Assembly: GCA_963824935.1 (NCBI GenBank)
Contig: CAWGRF010000023.1
Span: 248,001-312,000 of the forward strand
Direction: 5' to 3'
DNA length: 64,000 nucleotides
Source: JACCZX01 sp963824935
GTDB taxonomy: Bacteria; Pseudomonadota; Gammaproteobacteria; Burkholderiales; Burkholderiaceae_F
In this document: positions 46,156 to 54,586 of the stretch, one piece after another
Layout of the letters: each line of letters begins with the position of its first letter
Numbering within the stretch: the first letter of the stretch is position 1
Position numbers and translations under genes: made by a program
The notes under the pieces: model-generated
Database searches by the model: none
The model's input: only the letters and a program-made list of their open reading frames with translations
What the model was told of the DNA's origin: nothing

Positions 46156-46273
46156 CGACTTCTTCTCCTTGTATGCCAACTACGGCCCGTGGAACAGCTC
46201 GTCACACAACTGTAACGAACGACCGGCCAGATTAGATTGAAACCTTGACTGAACGGTGACAAAAACTGCAAGC

Positions 46274-46303
46274 AGTCTAGGCAGGCTCGATTTTTACTGT
46301 CAA
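46274..46303 (-). promoter_or_regulatory. phnS promoter
   Basis: On the minus strand TTGACA (46298-46303) and TAGACT (46274-46279) are 18 bp apart, with an exact -35 consensus. Transcription would start near 46267. The palindrome at 46316-46329 is centred about 56 bp upstream of that start. Confidence 0.65.
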
Positions 46304-46315
46304 TTGTTTTTTGCA

Positions 46316-46329
46316 GATTGTCGACAATC
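46316..46329. promoter_or_regulatory. candidate PhnR operator, perfect palindrome
   Basis: GATTGTCGACAATC is a perfect 14-bp palindrome between phnS and phnR, 26 nt before the phnR ATG. Its TTGTCGACAA core fits the TnGTnnACnA-like sites of FCD-type GntR regulators. The position suggests autoregulation of phnR and a role at the phnS promoter. Confidence 0.65.
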
Positions 46330-46355
46330 TTCAATTTAGAGGCTAAACTGTGGGC

Positions 46356-47162
46356 ATGATCGATCGTGCCCGCGGCGACGGAAGTCCCCGGGCTTCGGCC
46401 GCGCATGCGGTTGAGCCCACCCGCTCCTCTCATCCGACCATCGCGTTGCTTCGCTCCGCGTCGCTTTCGAGCGCGGCGCAGCATGAGATCGAAAGGATGA
46501 TTCTGGAAGGCGAGATCAACGCCGGGGCCAAACTAACCGAAGCATGGCTGTCGGAGCGCTTGGGAGTTTCCCGAGGACCGATCCGCGAAGCGTTTCGGAT
46601 GCTCGAGGAAGCCGGTCTGGTGCGGCAAGAGAAGAACCGCGGCGTATTCGTGCGCGAGATTCCGCTTGAAGAGGCCCTGGAGATTTTCGATCTTCGCGCG
46701 GCGATGGACGAGCTGGTCGGCAGGCGACTCGCCGAAACGATCACTGCCGAGCAGATAAAAACCGTGCGCGCCATCGTCGAAAAAATGGACGCTGCGGTGC
46801 GCGCGGGCGATGCGGATGCCTACCACCTCTTGAACCTGCAGTTTCACGACACGCTGGTCGAGCTTGCCGGCAATCGCAAGATGGCGGGCATCTACCGCAA
46901 GCTGGTCAAGGAACTCGCGCTGTATCGGCGGCGCAATCTGCGTCACCAGGCGGTGCTGCCGCATTCCGCAGCCGAGCATCGCGCAATTTTGAAAGCGATC
47001 GCGTCGGGTGACGCGGAGCGAGCGGGCGCCGCGATGTACGACCATGTGATCGAGAGTAAACAACGCGCCATTAGCGGAAGCACTTTGAAGCAGGCATTAC
47101 CGCAGCGCGCACGGCAGTCGACCGCGCGCTCGACCAGAAAGAATCAGAGGATGGACCCATGA
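46356..47162 (+). CDS. phnR: GntR/FCD regulator of phosphonate use
   Basis: 268 residues from ATG 46356 (GTG at 46350 also possible). Winged helix-turn-helix SAAQHEIERMILEGEINAG and LSERLGVSRGPIREAFRMLEE (about 40-105), then the FCD effector domain with metal-type His residues (LNLQFHDTLVEL, AEHRAIL, YDHV). Probably senses a phosphonate intermediate. Its stop overlaps the phnA start, so regulator and enzymes are in one transcript. Confidence 0.9.
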   Translation: MIDRARGDGSPRASAAHAVEPTRSSHPTIALLRSASLSSAAQHEIERMILEGEINAGAKLTEAWLSERLGVSRGPIREAFRMLEEAGLVRQEKNRGVFVREIPLEEALEIFDLRAAMDELVGRRLAETITAEQIKTVRAIVEKMDAAVRAGDADAYHLLNLQFHDTLVELAGNRKMAGIYRKLVKELALYRRRNLRHQAVLPHSAAEHRAILKAIASGDAERAGAAMYDHVIESKQRAISGSTLKQALPQRARQSTARSTRKNQRMDP

Positions 47163-48388
47163 AGACCAACGGCAGTGCAATCAATGTGAACGGCCGCCGC
47201 TATGCGCCGCCGAAACAACCGACAGTCGTGATCTGCGTCGACGGTTGCGAGCCCGATTACATCGCACAGGCGGTCGCAGGCGGCCGCATGCCAAATCTGA
47301 AACGCGTGCTGTCCGATGGCACGGCGCTGTTCGCCGACTGCGTCGTACCGAGTTTCACGAACCCCAATAACCTATCGATCGTCACCGGCGCGCCGCCTTC
47401 AGTGCACGGTATTTGCGGTAACACGTTGCTCGACGTCGACAGCGGCGCTGAGGTGATGATGAACGATCCAAAGTGGCTGCGCGCACCGACGATCCTGGCG
47501 GCGGTGGCCGACGCCGGCTATTCGGTCGCGGTGGTCACTGCCAAGGACAAGCTGCGTCGATTGCTCGGGCACAAATTGCGCGGCGTTTGTTTTTCGGCGG
47601 AGCGAGCCGATCAGGCGACACAGCAGGAAAACGGAATCGACGATGTGGTAGCGCTGGTGGGAATGCCGGTGCCCGATGTGTACAGCGCCGAGCTATCGGA
47701 GTTCGTCTTTGCGGCCGGCGTCAAGCTACTTCGGACCCGGAAGCCCGATCTGCTGTATTTGTCGACCACCGACTACGTGCAGCACAAGCACGCGCCCGGC
47801 GATGAACAGGCGAATCGCTTTTATGCGATGTTCGATCGTTATCTCGGCGAACTCGACTCTCTCGGTGCCGTGTTCGTGGTGACGGCCGACCATGGCATGA
47901 ATGCCAAGACGCGCCTGGATGCCAGTCCGAACGTAATCTATCTGCAGGATCTGCTTGACGACTGGCTTGGCGGCGAGCGCTCGCGCGTGATCCTTCCGAT
48001 CACCGATCCTTACGTCGTGCACCACGGCGCGCTCGGATCGTTTGCGACGATCTACCTGGCGGCTGATGCCGTCGGCGGTGTGATCGATCGCCTGCGCACG
48101 CTGCTGGGCATCGAACTCGTATTGCCACGCGCCGAAGCGGCGCAGCGCTTCGAGCTGCCGCCCGATCGCATCGGCGACATCGTCGTCGTATCGGAACGCA
48201 GTTTCGTGCTCGGCACCGGCCGCAGCCGGCACGACCTAACGCAGCTCGAATTGCCTCTGCGTTCGCACGGCGGAATCTCGGAGCAGAGAGTGCCGCTGAT
48301 CATCAATCGGCGCATTGAAGGGCTCGATCAGAACCGCCGCTGGCGAAACTTCGATGCGTTTGATCTGGCGCTGAATCATGCGCAGTAG
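47159..48388 (+). CDS. phnA: phosphonoacetate hydrolase
   Basis: 409 residues. Alkaline phosphatase superfamily with two zinc ions: D28 (VICVDGCEP), nucleophile T67 (PSFTNPNN), the Asp/His pair in STTDYVQHKHAPGD, VTADHGMNAK and the late His in YVVHHGALG. Cleaves phosphonoacetate to acetate and phosphate, the last step of the PhnW-PhnY-PhnA route. Start overlaps phnR by 4 nt. Confidence 0.95.
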   Translation: MKTNGSAINVNGRRYAPPKQPTVVICVDGCEPDYIAQAVAGGRMPNLKRVLSDGTALFADCVVPSFTNPNNLSIVTGAPPSVHGICGNTLLDVDSGAEVMMNDPKWLRAPTILAAVADAGYSVAVVTAKDKLRRLLGHKLRGVCFSAERADQATQQENGIDDVVALVGMPVPDVYSAELSEFVFAAGVKLLRTRKPDLLYLSTTDYVQHKHAPGDEQANRFYAMFDRYLGELDSLGAVFVVTADHGMNAKTRLDASPNVIYLQDLLDDWLGGERSRVILPITDPYVVHHGALGSFATIYLAADAVGGVIDRLRTLLGIELVLPRAEAAQRFELPPDRIGDIVVVSERSFVLGTGRSRHDLTQLELPLRSHGGISEQRVPLIINRRIEGLDQNRRWRNFDAFDLALNHAQ

Positions 48389-49868
48389 TGTCATGCCCAA
48401 TAGCGCGGTTCTGCAGGCGCAATTGAGCGGCCGGAGCGACGTCGGCGGCGTACGCACCGAGTCCTTGCGCATCGCCGGCGAGAAAGTCGCCACCGATCGC
48501 CACTTTGACGTTCGGTATCCGTACACCGGTGAAGTCGTCGCGAGCGTTCCGTACGCAACGATCGACGATGTGCGCCGCGCCATCGACACTGCGGCCAGGT
48601 TCCGCAGTCCGCTGACGCGGCACGAGCGGTATCGCATCCTGATGAACGCGGGCGAAATCATCGCCAGCCGTCGCGATGAAATCGCGCGGCTGATCACGCT
48701 CGAGTCCGGCCTCTGTTTAAAGGACACGTTGTACGAAGTGGGCCGTGCCAGCGACGTGTTGCTGTTTTCAGCAAATCAAGCGCTGGTGGACGACGGCCAG
48801 GTGTTCTCGTGTGACGTCACTCCGCACGGACGCAAGCGCAAGGTCTACACGATGCGCGAGCCGCTGCTCGGCGTCATCACCGCGATCACGCCGTTCAATC
48901 ATCCGCTGAACCAGGTCATACATAAGGTCGCGCCCGCGATCGCGACCAACAATCGAGTGGTGCTCAAGCCGAGCGAAAAGACTCCGCTCGCCGCCTATGT
49001 ACTGGCCGACATCTTGTACGAGGCCGGCTTGCCGCCAGCGATGCTATCGGTCGTTACCGGCGACCCGCGCGAAATTGCCGACGAGCTACTGACAAATCCG
49101 CAAGTCGATTTGGTGACTTTTACCGGCGGCGTTGCGGTCGGCAAGGCAATCGCTGCCAAGGCTGTTTACAAGCGCCAGGTGTTGGAGCTCGGCGGCAACG
49201 ATCCGATCATCGTGATGGAAGACGCCGATCTGGAGGAGGCGGCAACGCTCGCGGCCAGCGGCTCTTACAAGAACTCGGGCCAGCGCTGCACGGCAGTCAA
49301 GCGGATGCTTGTGCAGCGCTCGGTGGCCGATCGCTTCATAGAACTGCTGGTCGAAAAGACGCTGGCGGTGAAATATGGCGACCCGCTCGATCCGTCGACC
49401 GACATGGGCACGGTCATCGACGAGCCGGCGGCCACGCAGTTCGAGCAAAGAGTCAATGAGGCGGTGGCGCGCGGCGCGAAGGTCTTGGTTGGCAACAAGC
49501 GCAGCGGTGCACTCTATTCGCCCACGGTGGTCGACCGAGTGACGCCGGAGATGACGCTCGTCAAGCAGGAAACGTTCGGCCCGGTGTCGCCGGTGATGCG
49601 CTTCGACACGATCGACGACGCGATCGCGATCAGCAACTCGACTGCCTACGGCTTGTCGTCTGCGGTGTGCACCAACCGGCTCGACTACATCACGCGCTTC
49701 GTTTCCGAGCTGCAGGTCGGCACCGTGAACGTGCGTGAAGTGCCGGGATACCGGCTAGAACTGACGCCTTTCGGGGGAATCAAGGACTCGGGATTGGGAT
49801 ACAAGGAAGGTGTTCTCGAAGCGATGAAGAGCTTCACCAACACCAAAACGTATTCCCTGCCCTGGTAG
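48378..49868 (+). CDS. phnY: phosphonoacetaldehyde dehydrogenase
   Basis: 496 residues, ALDH superfamily. Catalytic Cys in NSGQRCTAVKRM and Glu in VLELGGNDPIIVM; cofactor motif FTGGVAVGKAI. Oxidises phosphonoacetaldehyde to phosphonoacetate with NAD. It overlaps phnA by 11 nt; a second ATG at 48393 is also possible. This is the ALDH-type PhnY, not the unrelated 2-oxoglutarate oxygenase that shares the name. Confidence 0.93.
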   Translation: MRSSVMPNSAVLQAQLSGRSDVGGVRTESLRIAGEKVATDRHFDVRYPYTGEVVASVPYATIDDVRRAIDTAARFRSPLTRHERYRILMNAGEIIASRRDEIARLITLESGLCLKDTLYEVGRASDVLLFSANQALVDDGQVFSCDVTPHGRKRKVYTMREPLLGVITAITPFNHPLNQVIHKVAPAIATNNRVVLKPSEKTPLAAYVLADILYEAGLPPAMLSVVTGDPREIADELLTNPQVDLVTFTGGVAVGKAIAAKAVYKRQVLELGGNDPIIVMEDADLEEAATLAASGSYKNSGQRCTAVKRMLVQRSVADRFIELLVEKTLAVKYGDPLDPSTDMGTVIDEPAATQFEQRVNEAVARGAKVLVGNKRSGALYSPTVVDRVTPEMTLVKQETFGPVSPVMRFDTIDDAIAISNSTAYGLSSAVCTNRLDYITRFVSELQVGTVNVREVPGYRLELTPFGGIKDSGLGYKEGVLEAMKSFTNTKTYSLPW

Positions 49869-49873
49869 CCTCG

Positions 49874-51553
49874 ATGCAGACGTTGTTGAACCTGTTGGCC
49901 GCTATTGCACTGCTCGTATGGGGCACGCACATCGTGCGGTCCGGCGTGCTGCGCGTGTACGGCACAAGCCTGCGACAGGTGCTACGGCGTAGCGTCGGTA
50001 ATCGCGGCACCAGCTTTGTTGCGGGAGTCGGGGTCACCGGACTGCTGCAGAGCTCGACCGCAACCGCGCTGCTCGTCTCGTCGTTCGTCTCGCAGGGAAT
50101 GATCACGACTTCGGCGGCATTGGCGGTAATGCTCGGCGCCGATGTCGGCACCGCACTGATGGTGCAGTTCTTTTCGCTGAACCTGGCGTGGCTCGCGCCG
50201 TTGTTGATCGTTTCGGGTGTCGTCGTTTATCTGTCGAAGAAGAACGAGCGTGCGGGGCAGATCGGCAAGATCGTGCTGGGACTCGGTGTGATGATCCTGG
50301 CATTGCACATGGTGACGGCAGCCACTGCGCCATTGACGCAAGCCGCCGGCGTCCGTGTGCTATTCGCGCAACTCTCCGGCGACTTGCTGCTCGACGTGCT
50401 GATTGGCGCGCTGCTAGTCGTCGTTTCGTATTCGAGCCTGGCAGTTGTGCTCCTTGTCGCCACACTTTCTGCTACCCACGTCGTTCCGATTGAAGTCGCG
50501 CTGCCGATCGTGCTCGGCGCCAACCTCGGGAGCGGCTTGCTGGCTTTGCTGACGACATGGAAGGCAGACGCCATCGCCCGCCGCGTCCCGCTCGGCAACT
50601 TCTTGTTCAAGGCGGCCGGCGTTGCAGTGGCCGTGCTGGCGCTGCCGCTGGTCACCCCCTACGTGCAGCAGCTGCAAGACGATCCGCAACAACTGGTCGT
50701 GCAGTTTCACTTGCTGTTCAACATCGTGCTGGCGATTGCGTTTATTCAGTTCACCGGGCGCTTTGCCTCGATTACGGAACGTTGGCTGCCGGCTCCACGA
50801 CCGACGGATGTGGTGGGCCAGCCGAAGTACCTGGATCCGGTCGCGCTCGACACTCCGGCGCTCGCGCTCGGCAACGCGGCGCGGGAAGCGATCCGCCTCG
50901 CCGACACGGTTCACGAAGTGTTGACCGGCTTGTTGACGGTGCTGAAGACCAACGACCTGTCGCTGGTCGAAGCGCTGCGGCGCAAGGATGATGAAATCGA
51001 TCGTATCTACTCGGCCATCAAGCGCTATCTTGCGCAGGTGAGCCGCGAAGCGCTCGAGGCCAACGAAGCGCGGCGCTGGAGCGAGATCATCCAGTTCACG
51101 ATAAATCTCGAACACGTTGGCGACATCATCGAGCGGCTGCTGCTCGACGTCGCTGAGCGCAAGATCCAGCACAAGCTTTCGTTTTCGGACGCTGGCATGG
51201 TCGAAATCAGCGACCTGCACGCGCGGTTGGCCGCCAACCTGCACCTTTCGGTCGCGGTGTTCCTGAACGGCGATCTGAAATCGGCGCAGCAGCTGATCGC
51301 CGAGAAAGTGACGTTCCGCGAGCTCGAAATGCGTTATGCCGACCATCATTTGCGCCGGCTGTTTGAAAACACGCAGCGATCGGTCGAAACGAGTTCGCTG
51401 CACCTTGATCTGCTGTCGGACTTCAAACGCATCAATTCGCTGATCTGCTCGGTGTCGTACCCGATTCTGGAATCCGCCGGCGTGCTGGCCAAGACACGCG
51501 TACTGGGCGACCAGATCGGCTTGTTCAACACCCGTCAGTCACCCGCGAGCTAG
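49874..51553 (+). CDS. Na/phosphate transporter with PhoU-like domain, in phn operon
   Basis: 559 residues. About nine transmembrane helices (1-310) with the NptA repeat motif GLLQSSTATALLVSSFVSQG near residue 56; the second repeat reads VVVSYSSLAVVLLV near 182, where QSS is YSS. A PhoU-like helical domain follows (about 340-545). NptA/YjbB-type proteins carry phosphate, and E. coli YjbB can export it. Only 5 nt after phnY and 3 nt before the HD oxygenase, so it is part of the operon. Its direction of transport is not shown. Confidence 0.9.
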   Translation: MQTLLNLLAAIALLVWGTHIVRSGVLRVYGTSLRQVLRRSVGNRGTSFVAGVGVTGLLQSSTATALLVSSFVSQGMITTSAALAVMLGADVGTALMVQFFSLNLAWLAPLLIVSGVVVYLSKKNERAGQIGKIVLGLGVMILALHMVTAATAPLTQAAGVRVLFAQLSGDLLLDVLIGALLVVVSYSSLAVVLLVATLSATHVVPIEVALPIVLGANLGSGLLALLTTWKADAIARRVPLGNFLFKAAGVAVAVLALPLVTPYVQQLQDDPQQLVVQFHLLFNIVLAIAFIQFTGRFASITERWLPAPRPTDVVGQPKYLDPVALDTPALALGNAAREAIRLADTVHEVLTGLLTVLKTNDLSLVEALRRKDDEIDRIYSAIKRYLAQVSREALEANEARRWSEIIQFTINLEHVGDIIERLLLDVAERKIQHKLSFSDAGMVEISDLHARLAANLHLSVAVFLNGDLKSAQQLIAEKVTFRELEMRYADHHLRRLFENTQRSVETSSLHLDLLSDFKRINSLICSVSYPILESAGVLAKTRVLGDQIGLFNTRQSPAS

Positions 51554-51556
51554 CGA

Positions 51557-52126
51557 ATGGCACTCACTCTTGACGACATCAAGCCGTTGTTCGTGGCCAA
51601 GGGCGGCCGCATGTACGCGGGCGAGCCGGTCACACAATTGGAACACGCGTTGCAGTCGGCACATCTGGCCGAACAAAGCGGCGCCGACACCGCGCTGATC
51701 GTGGCTGCGCTGCTGCACGACCTTGGTCACATGGTGAACGATCAAGGGGAAACGCCGACGCTCAGCGGCATTGACGATCGGCATCAGTTCGTCGCGCTGC
51801 CGTTCCTGCGGGGGCTCTTTCCCGATGCGGTACTGGAACCGATACGATGGCACGTCGATGCCAAACGGTATCTGTGTGCACGCGGCGACGGCAACGTGAA
51901 CGGTGCCCAATACTGGGCCAACCTGTCGGCTGACTCCCAGCGAAGCCTTGAACTGCAGGGCGGGATATTTACCGACGCCGAGGCACAGCACTTCATTTCG
52001 CAGCCGCACGCCGATGACGCGGTGCGCGTGCGACTGTGGGATGACGCCGCGAAGATCGCCGACGCGCAAACACCCGAGCTCGGACACTATCTGGCACTGG
52101 CAGAAAAAGTCGCCCTGCGGCGATAA
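51557..52126 (+). CDS. PhnZ-type HD-domain phosphonate oxygenase
   Basis: 189 residues. The HD diiron site is complete: H30 (LEH), H54-D55 (LLHDLGH), H58, H76 (DDRH), H99 (RWHVDAKR) and the late Asp in LWDDAAK. Residues matching the substrate contacts of PhnZ as I recall them are also kept: Y20 and E23 (MYAGEPVTQLEH) and K103. PhnZ cleaves 2-amino-1-hydroxyethylphosphonate to glycine and phosphate using O2. It needs a hydroxylase partner (PhnY*), and no 2-oxoglutarate oxygenase gene is in the window. Confidence 0.88.
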   Translation: MALTLDDIKPLFVAKGGRMYAGEPVTQLEHALQSAHLAEQSGADTALIVAALLHDLGHMVNDQGETPTLSGIDDRHQFVALPFLRGLFPDAVLEPIRWHVDAKRYLCARGDGNVNGAQYWANLSADSQRSLELQGGIFTDAEAQHFISQPHADDAVRVRLWDDAAKIADAQTPELGHYLALAEKVALRR

Positions 52127-52168
52127 ACTGCGCGTCTCGCGTCCGCGACGCGAGCAAAAGGACCTCCG

Positions 52169-53758
52169 ATGAGACGTGTGCCGAGCCTGGCGGCGATTGC
52201 CTGCATGTCCCTCGCTGCTTCATGCACGAAGGCGCCGGAACCTGCGGCGCAAAAAGCCGCTACCGCCGTGCCCAAAGCAACGTCGATCGCATGGGTGAAT
52301 ACGAAAGCGCCGGCAGATGTCGAGTCGGCATTCGCCGCCGCCAAAGAAGCGAACAAACCGGTCTTCCTGTTCTGGACTGCCGCCTGGTGCCCACCGTGCA
52401 ACCATGTCAAGTCGACCATCTTTACGCGCGATGAGTTCGTCGCGAAGTCGCGTTCGTTCGTGCCGGTGTACGTCGACGGCGACACGCCGGGAGGTCAAGC
52501 GCTCGGCAAGCGCTTTAACGTCAGCGGCTATCCGACGATGCTGGTGCTGACGCAAGACGGCAACGAAGTGACGCGGCTCGAAGGTTCGGTCGAGCCTCAG
52601 AAGTACATGCAGCTGCTCGAGTACGGACTTTCGGGTGGCGCGTCCGCACGCCAGTTGCTCGACGCTGCGCTCGCCGGCAAGCGGCTTTCTGCAGAAGACT
52701 GGCGCCTGCTTGCGTATTACTCGTGGGCGACCGACCATCAACAGCTGGTGCCGGAAGAAGAGGCGCCTGCAGCATTGCTAAAGCTTGCGCGCAGCTGCCC
52801 GCCCGAGTACCGCGAGTCGTCGTCACGGCTGGTGCTGCAAGCGCTCGGCGCGGCGGCGAGCGCCAAAGGCGATGCCAAGCCGGTGATCGACAAGGCAGAT
52901 GCAGTGGCAAGCGTCAAGAGCGTGTTGGCGCGACCCGAGCTGGTGCGCGAACACTACGATCAACTCGCCTTCAGTGCGGACGATATCGTCGGCGCCATTA
53001 CCGCACCGAAATCGGCCGAGCGCGCGGAGTTGATCAAAGAATGGAATGCCGTGCTGGATCGGCTTGCGAATGACAAAACCTTAAGCAGTGCCGGCCGCGT
53101 GTGGGCGACCAATGGCAAAGTCTTGCTTGCCCGCCTGGACAACAAGGATGGTCCGCTGCCCGCGCCATTGCTCGAAGATGTGCGCGCACAGGCGGCACGC
53201 GCCGATCGCGAAACAACCGACATTAACGAGCGGCAATCGGTGATCAACAGCGCGGGCGGGATGCTCGCGCGCGCGGGATTGCTCGACGAGTCAGACGCAT
53301 TGATTACACGCGAGTTAAAGCGCTCGCACTCGCCCTACTACTACATGCTGGTGCTCGCTTCAAACGCAAAGAAGCGCAACACACCGGCAGGCAATGCGGC
53401 TGCGATCGATTGGGCGCGGCAAGCGTATGAAACTTCGGTCGGCCCGGCGACGCGCCTCGAATGGGGCGGTACGTATGTCCGCTACCTGATCGATCTCGCG
53501 CCGCAGGATGCAGCGCAAATTGAGAATGCGGCGGCGAGCGTCATCGGTGAATTGCGAACCGAGTCCGGCGCGTTTTCGGGCCGCAGCAGACGCACACTGG
53601 AGCGCATGAGCGAGCGCCTGGCCGCATGGAACAAGGACGGCAGTCACGACGCTGGGCTTGCGCGCCTTAATGCCAAGGTAACGCCGATGTGCGCGCTAGC
53701 AGCTGACGGTGCTGACCGCGCCGCCTGCGAAACGCTGTTCAGGCCGAAACGCGCGTAA
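52169..53758 (+). CDS. thioredoxin-fold lipoprotein
   Basis: 529 residues. Lipobox LAASC (C19). Thioredoxin domain at about 40-160 with FWTAAWCPPCNHVK (C74, C77) and cis-Pro SGYPTML. The remaining 370 residues are helical, repeat-like and unassigned. Probably a periplasmic thiol-disulfide protein. It follows the HD oxygenase by 42 nt but looks unrelated to phosphonates. Confidence 0.87.
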   Translation: MRRVPSLAAIACMSLAASCTKAPEPAAQKAATAVPKATSIAWVNTKAPADVESAFAAAKEANKPVFLFWTAAWCPPCNHVKSTIFTRDEFVAKSRSFVPVYVDGDTPGGQALGKRFNVSGYPTMLVLTQDGNEVTRLEGSVEPQKYMQLLEYGLSGGASARQLLDAALAGKRLSAEDWRLLAYYSWATDHQQLVPEEEAPAALLKLARSCPPEYRESSSRLVLQALGAAASAKGDAKPVIDKADAVASVKSVLARPELVREHYDQLAFSADDIVGAITAPKSAERAELIKEWNAVLDRLANDKTLSSAGRVWATNGKVLLARLDNKDGPLPAPLLEDVRAQAARADRETTDINERQSVINSAGGMLARAGLLDESDALITRELKRSHSPYYYMLVLASNAKKRNTPAGNAAAIDWARQAYETSVGPATRLEWGGTYVRYLIDLAPQDAAQIENAAASVIGELRTESGAFSGRSRRTLERMSERLAAWNKDGSHDAGLARLNAKVTPMCALAADGADRAACETLFRPKRA

Positions 53759-54584
53759 GTGACCAGGCGCTACAGCGCTTCGCTGTCGAGCGCTGAGCAG
53801 CGCGAGTTCGTGCCGTTCATGCACGAACTGATTGCGGTAGCGTTCGCCACGATCCGCCCGTTCTTCCTGAGCGATGCAGCGGTCTTGCTGAAGAGCGATG
53901 CGAGCCCGGTAACGTTGGCTGACCGTAATGCCGAGGCTGCGATGCGCCGCTTGATCGAGCACCGCTATCCGCAGCACGCAATCGTCGGCGAAGAGCATGG
54001 CGTCAGGCACGGCCGTGACTACCGCTGGGTGCTTGATCCGATCGACGGCACGCGCGCGTTCATTACGAATTGCTTCCTGTTCGGCACATTGATCGCCCTC
54101 GAGCGCAACGACGGCGCAGGCTTCAGACCGGTGTTGGGCGTAATAGGTCATTCGACCGCAGGAGTCGCGCTGATTGGCCATCAGCGAGGCACCACGCTGT
54201 ATTCGCACGACGGCTCGTCACGGCGGCGTCAAGGTGCGGCGCTGTGAACGCCTCGAAGACGCGACCGTGCTTGTCACATCGCACTGGACTTCGAACGAGC
54301 AGCCGGCCGCAGGCACTGCTCGCATCGAAGAGATCGTCAAACGCGCAAAGCTGTATCGCACCTGGGGTGATTGCTTTGGTTATTTCGCGCTTGCTACGGG
54401 CGCGGCCGATTTGATGCTCGATCCACGGCTGGGCTATTGGGATGTGGCCGCGGTCGTGCCGGTAGTAGAAGGCGCCGGCGGCGTGGTCAGCTCATGGAGC
54501 GGTGGCGATCCCCTTGCCGAGCTATCGTTGATCGCCAGTGCAGGGGCGCTGCATCCGATCGCGCTATCGCTGCTTTCCGGCTAA
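53759..54584 (+). CDS. inositol monophosphatase-family phosphatase, frameshifted near 54215
   Basis: Two frames form one protein of about 274 residues. From GTG 53759: VGEEHG (metal Glu) and WVLDPIDGTRAFI (metal Asp pair), then PVLGVIGHSTAG. After a one-base shift near 54215 come HGGVKVRRCERLEDATVL, YRTWGDCFGYFALATGAADL and LGYWDVAAVVPVVEGAGG, containing the last metal Asp. Residues favour the histidinol-phosphatase (HisN) group. It follows the thioredoxin gene directly. Confidence 0.83.
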
Positions 54585-54586
54585 CG

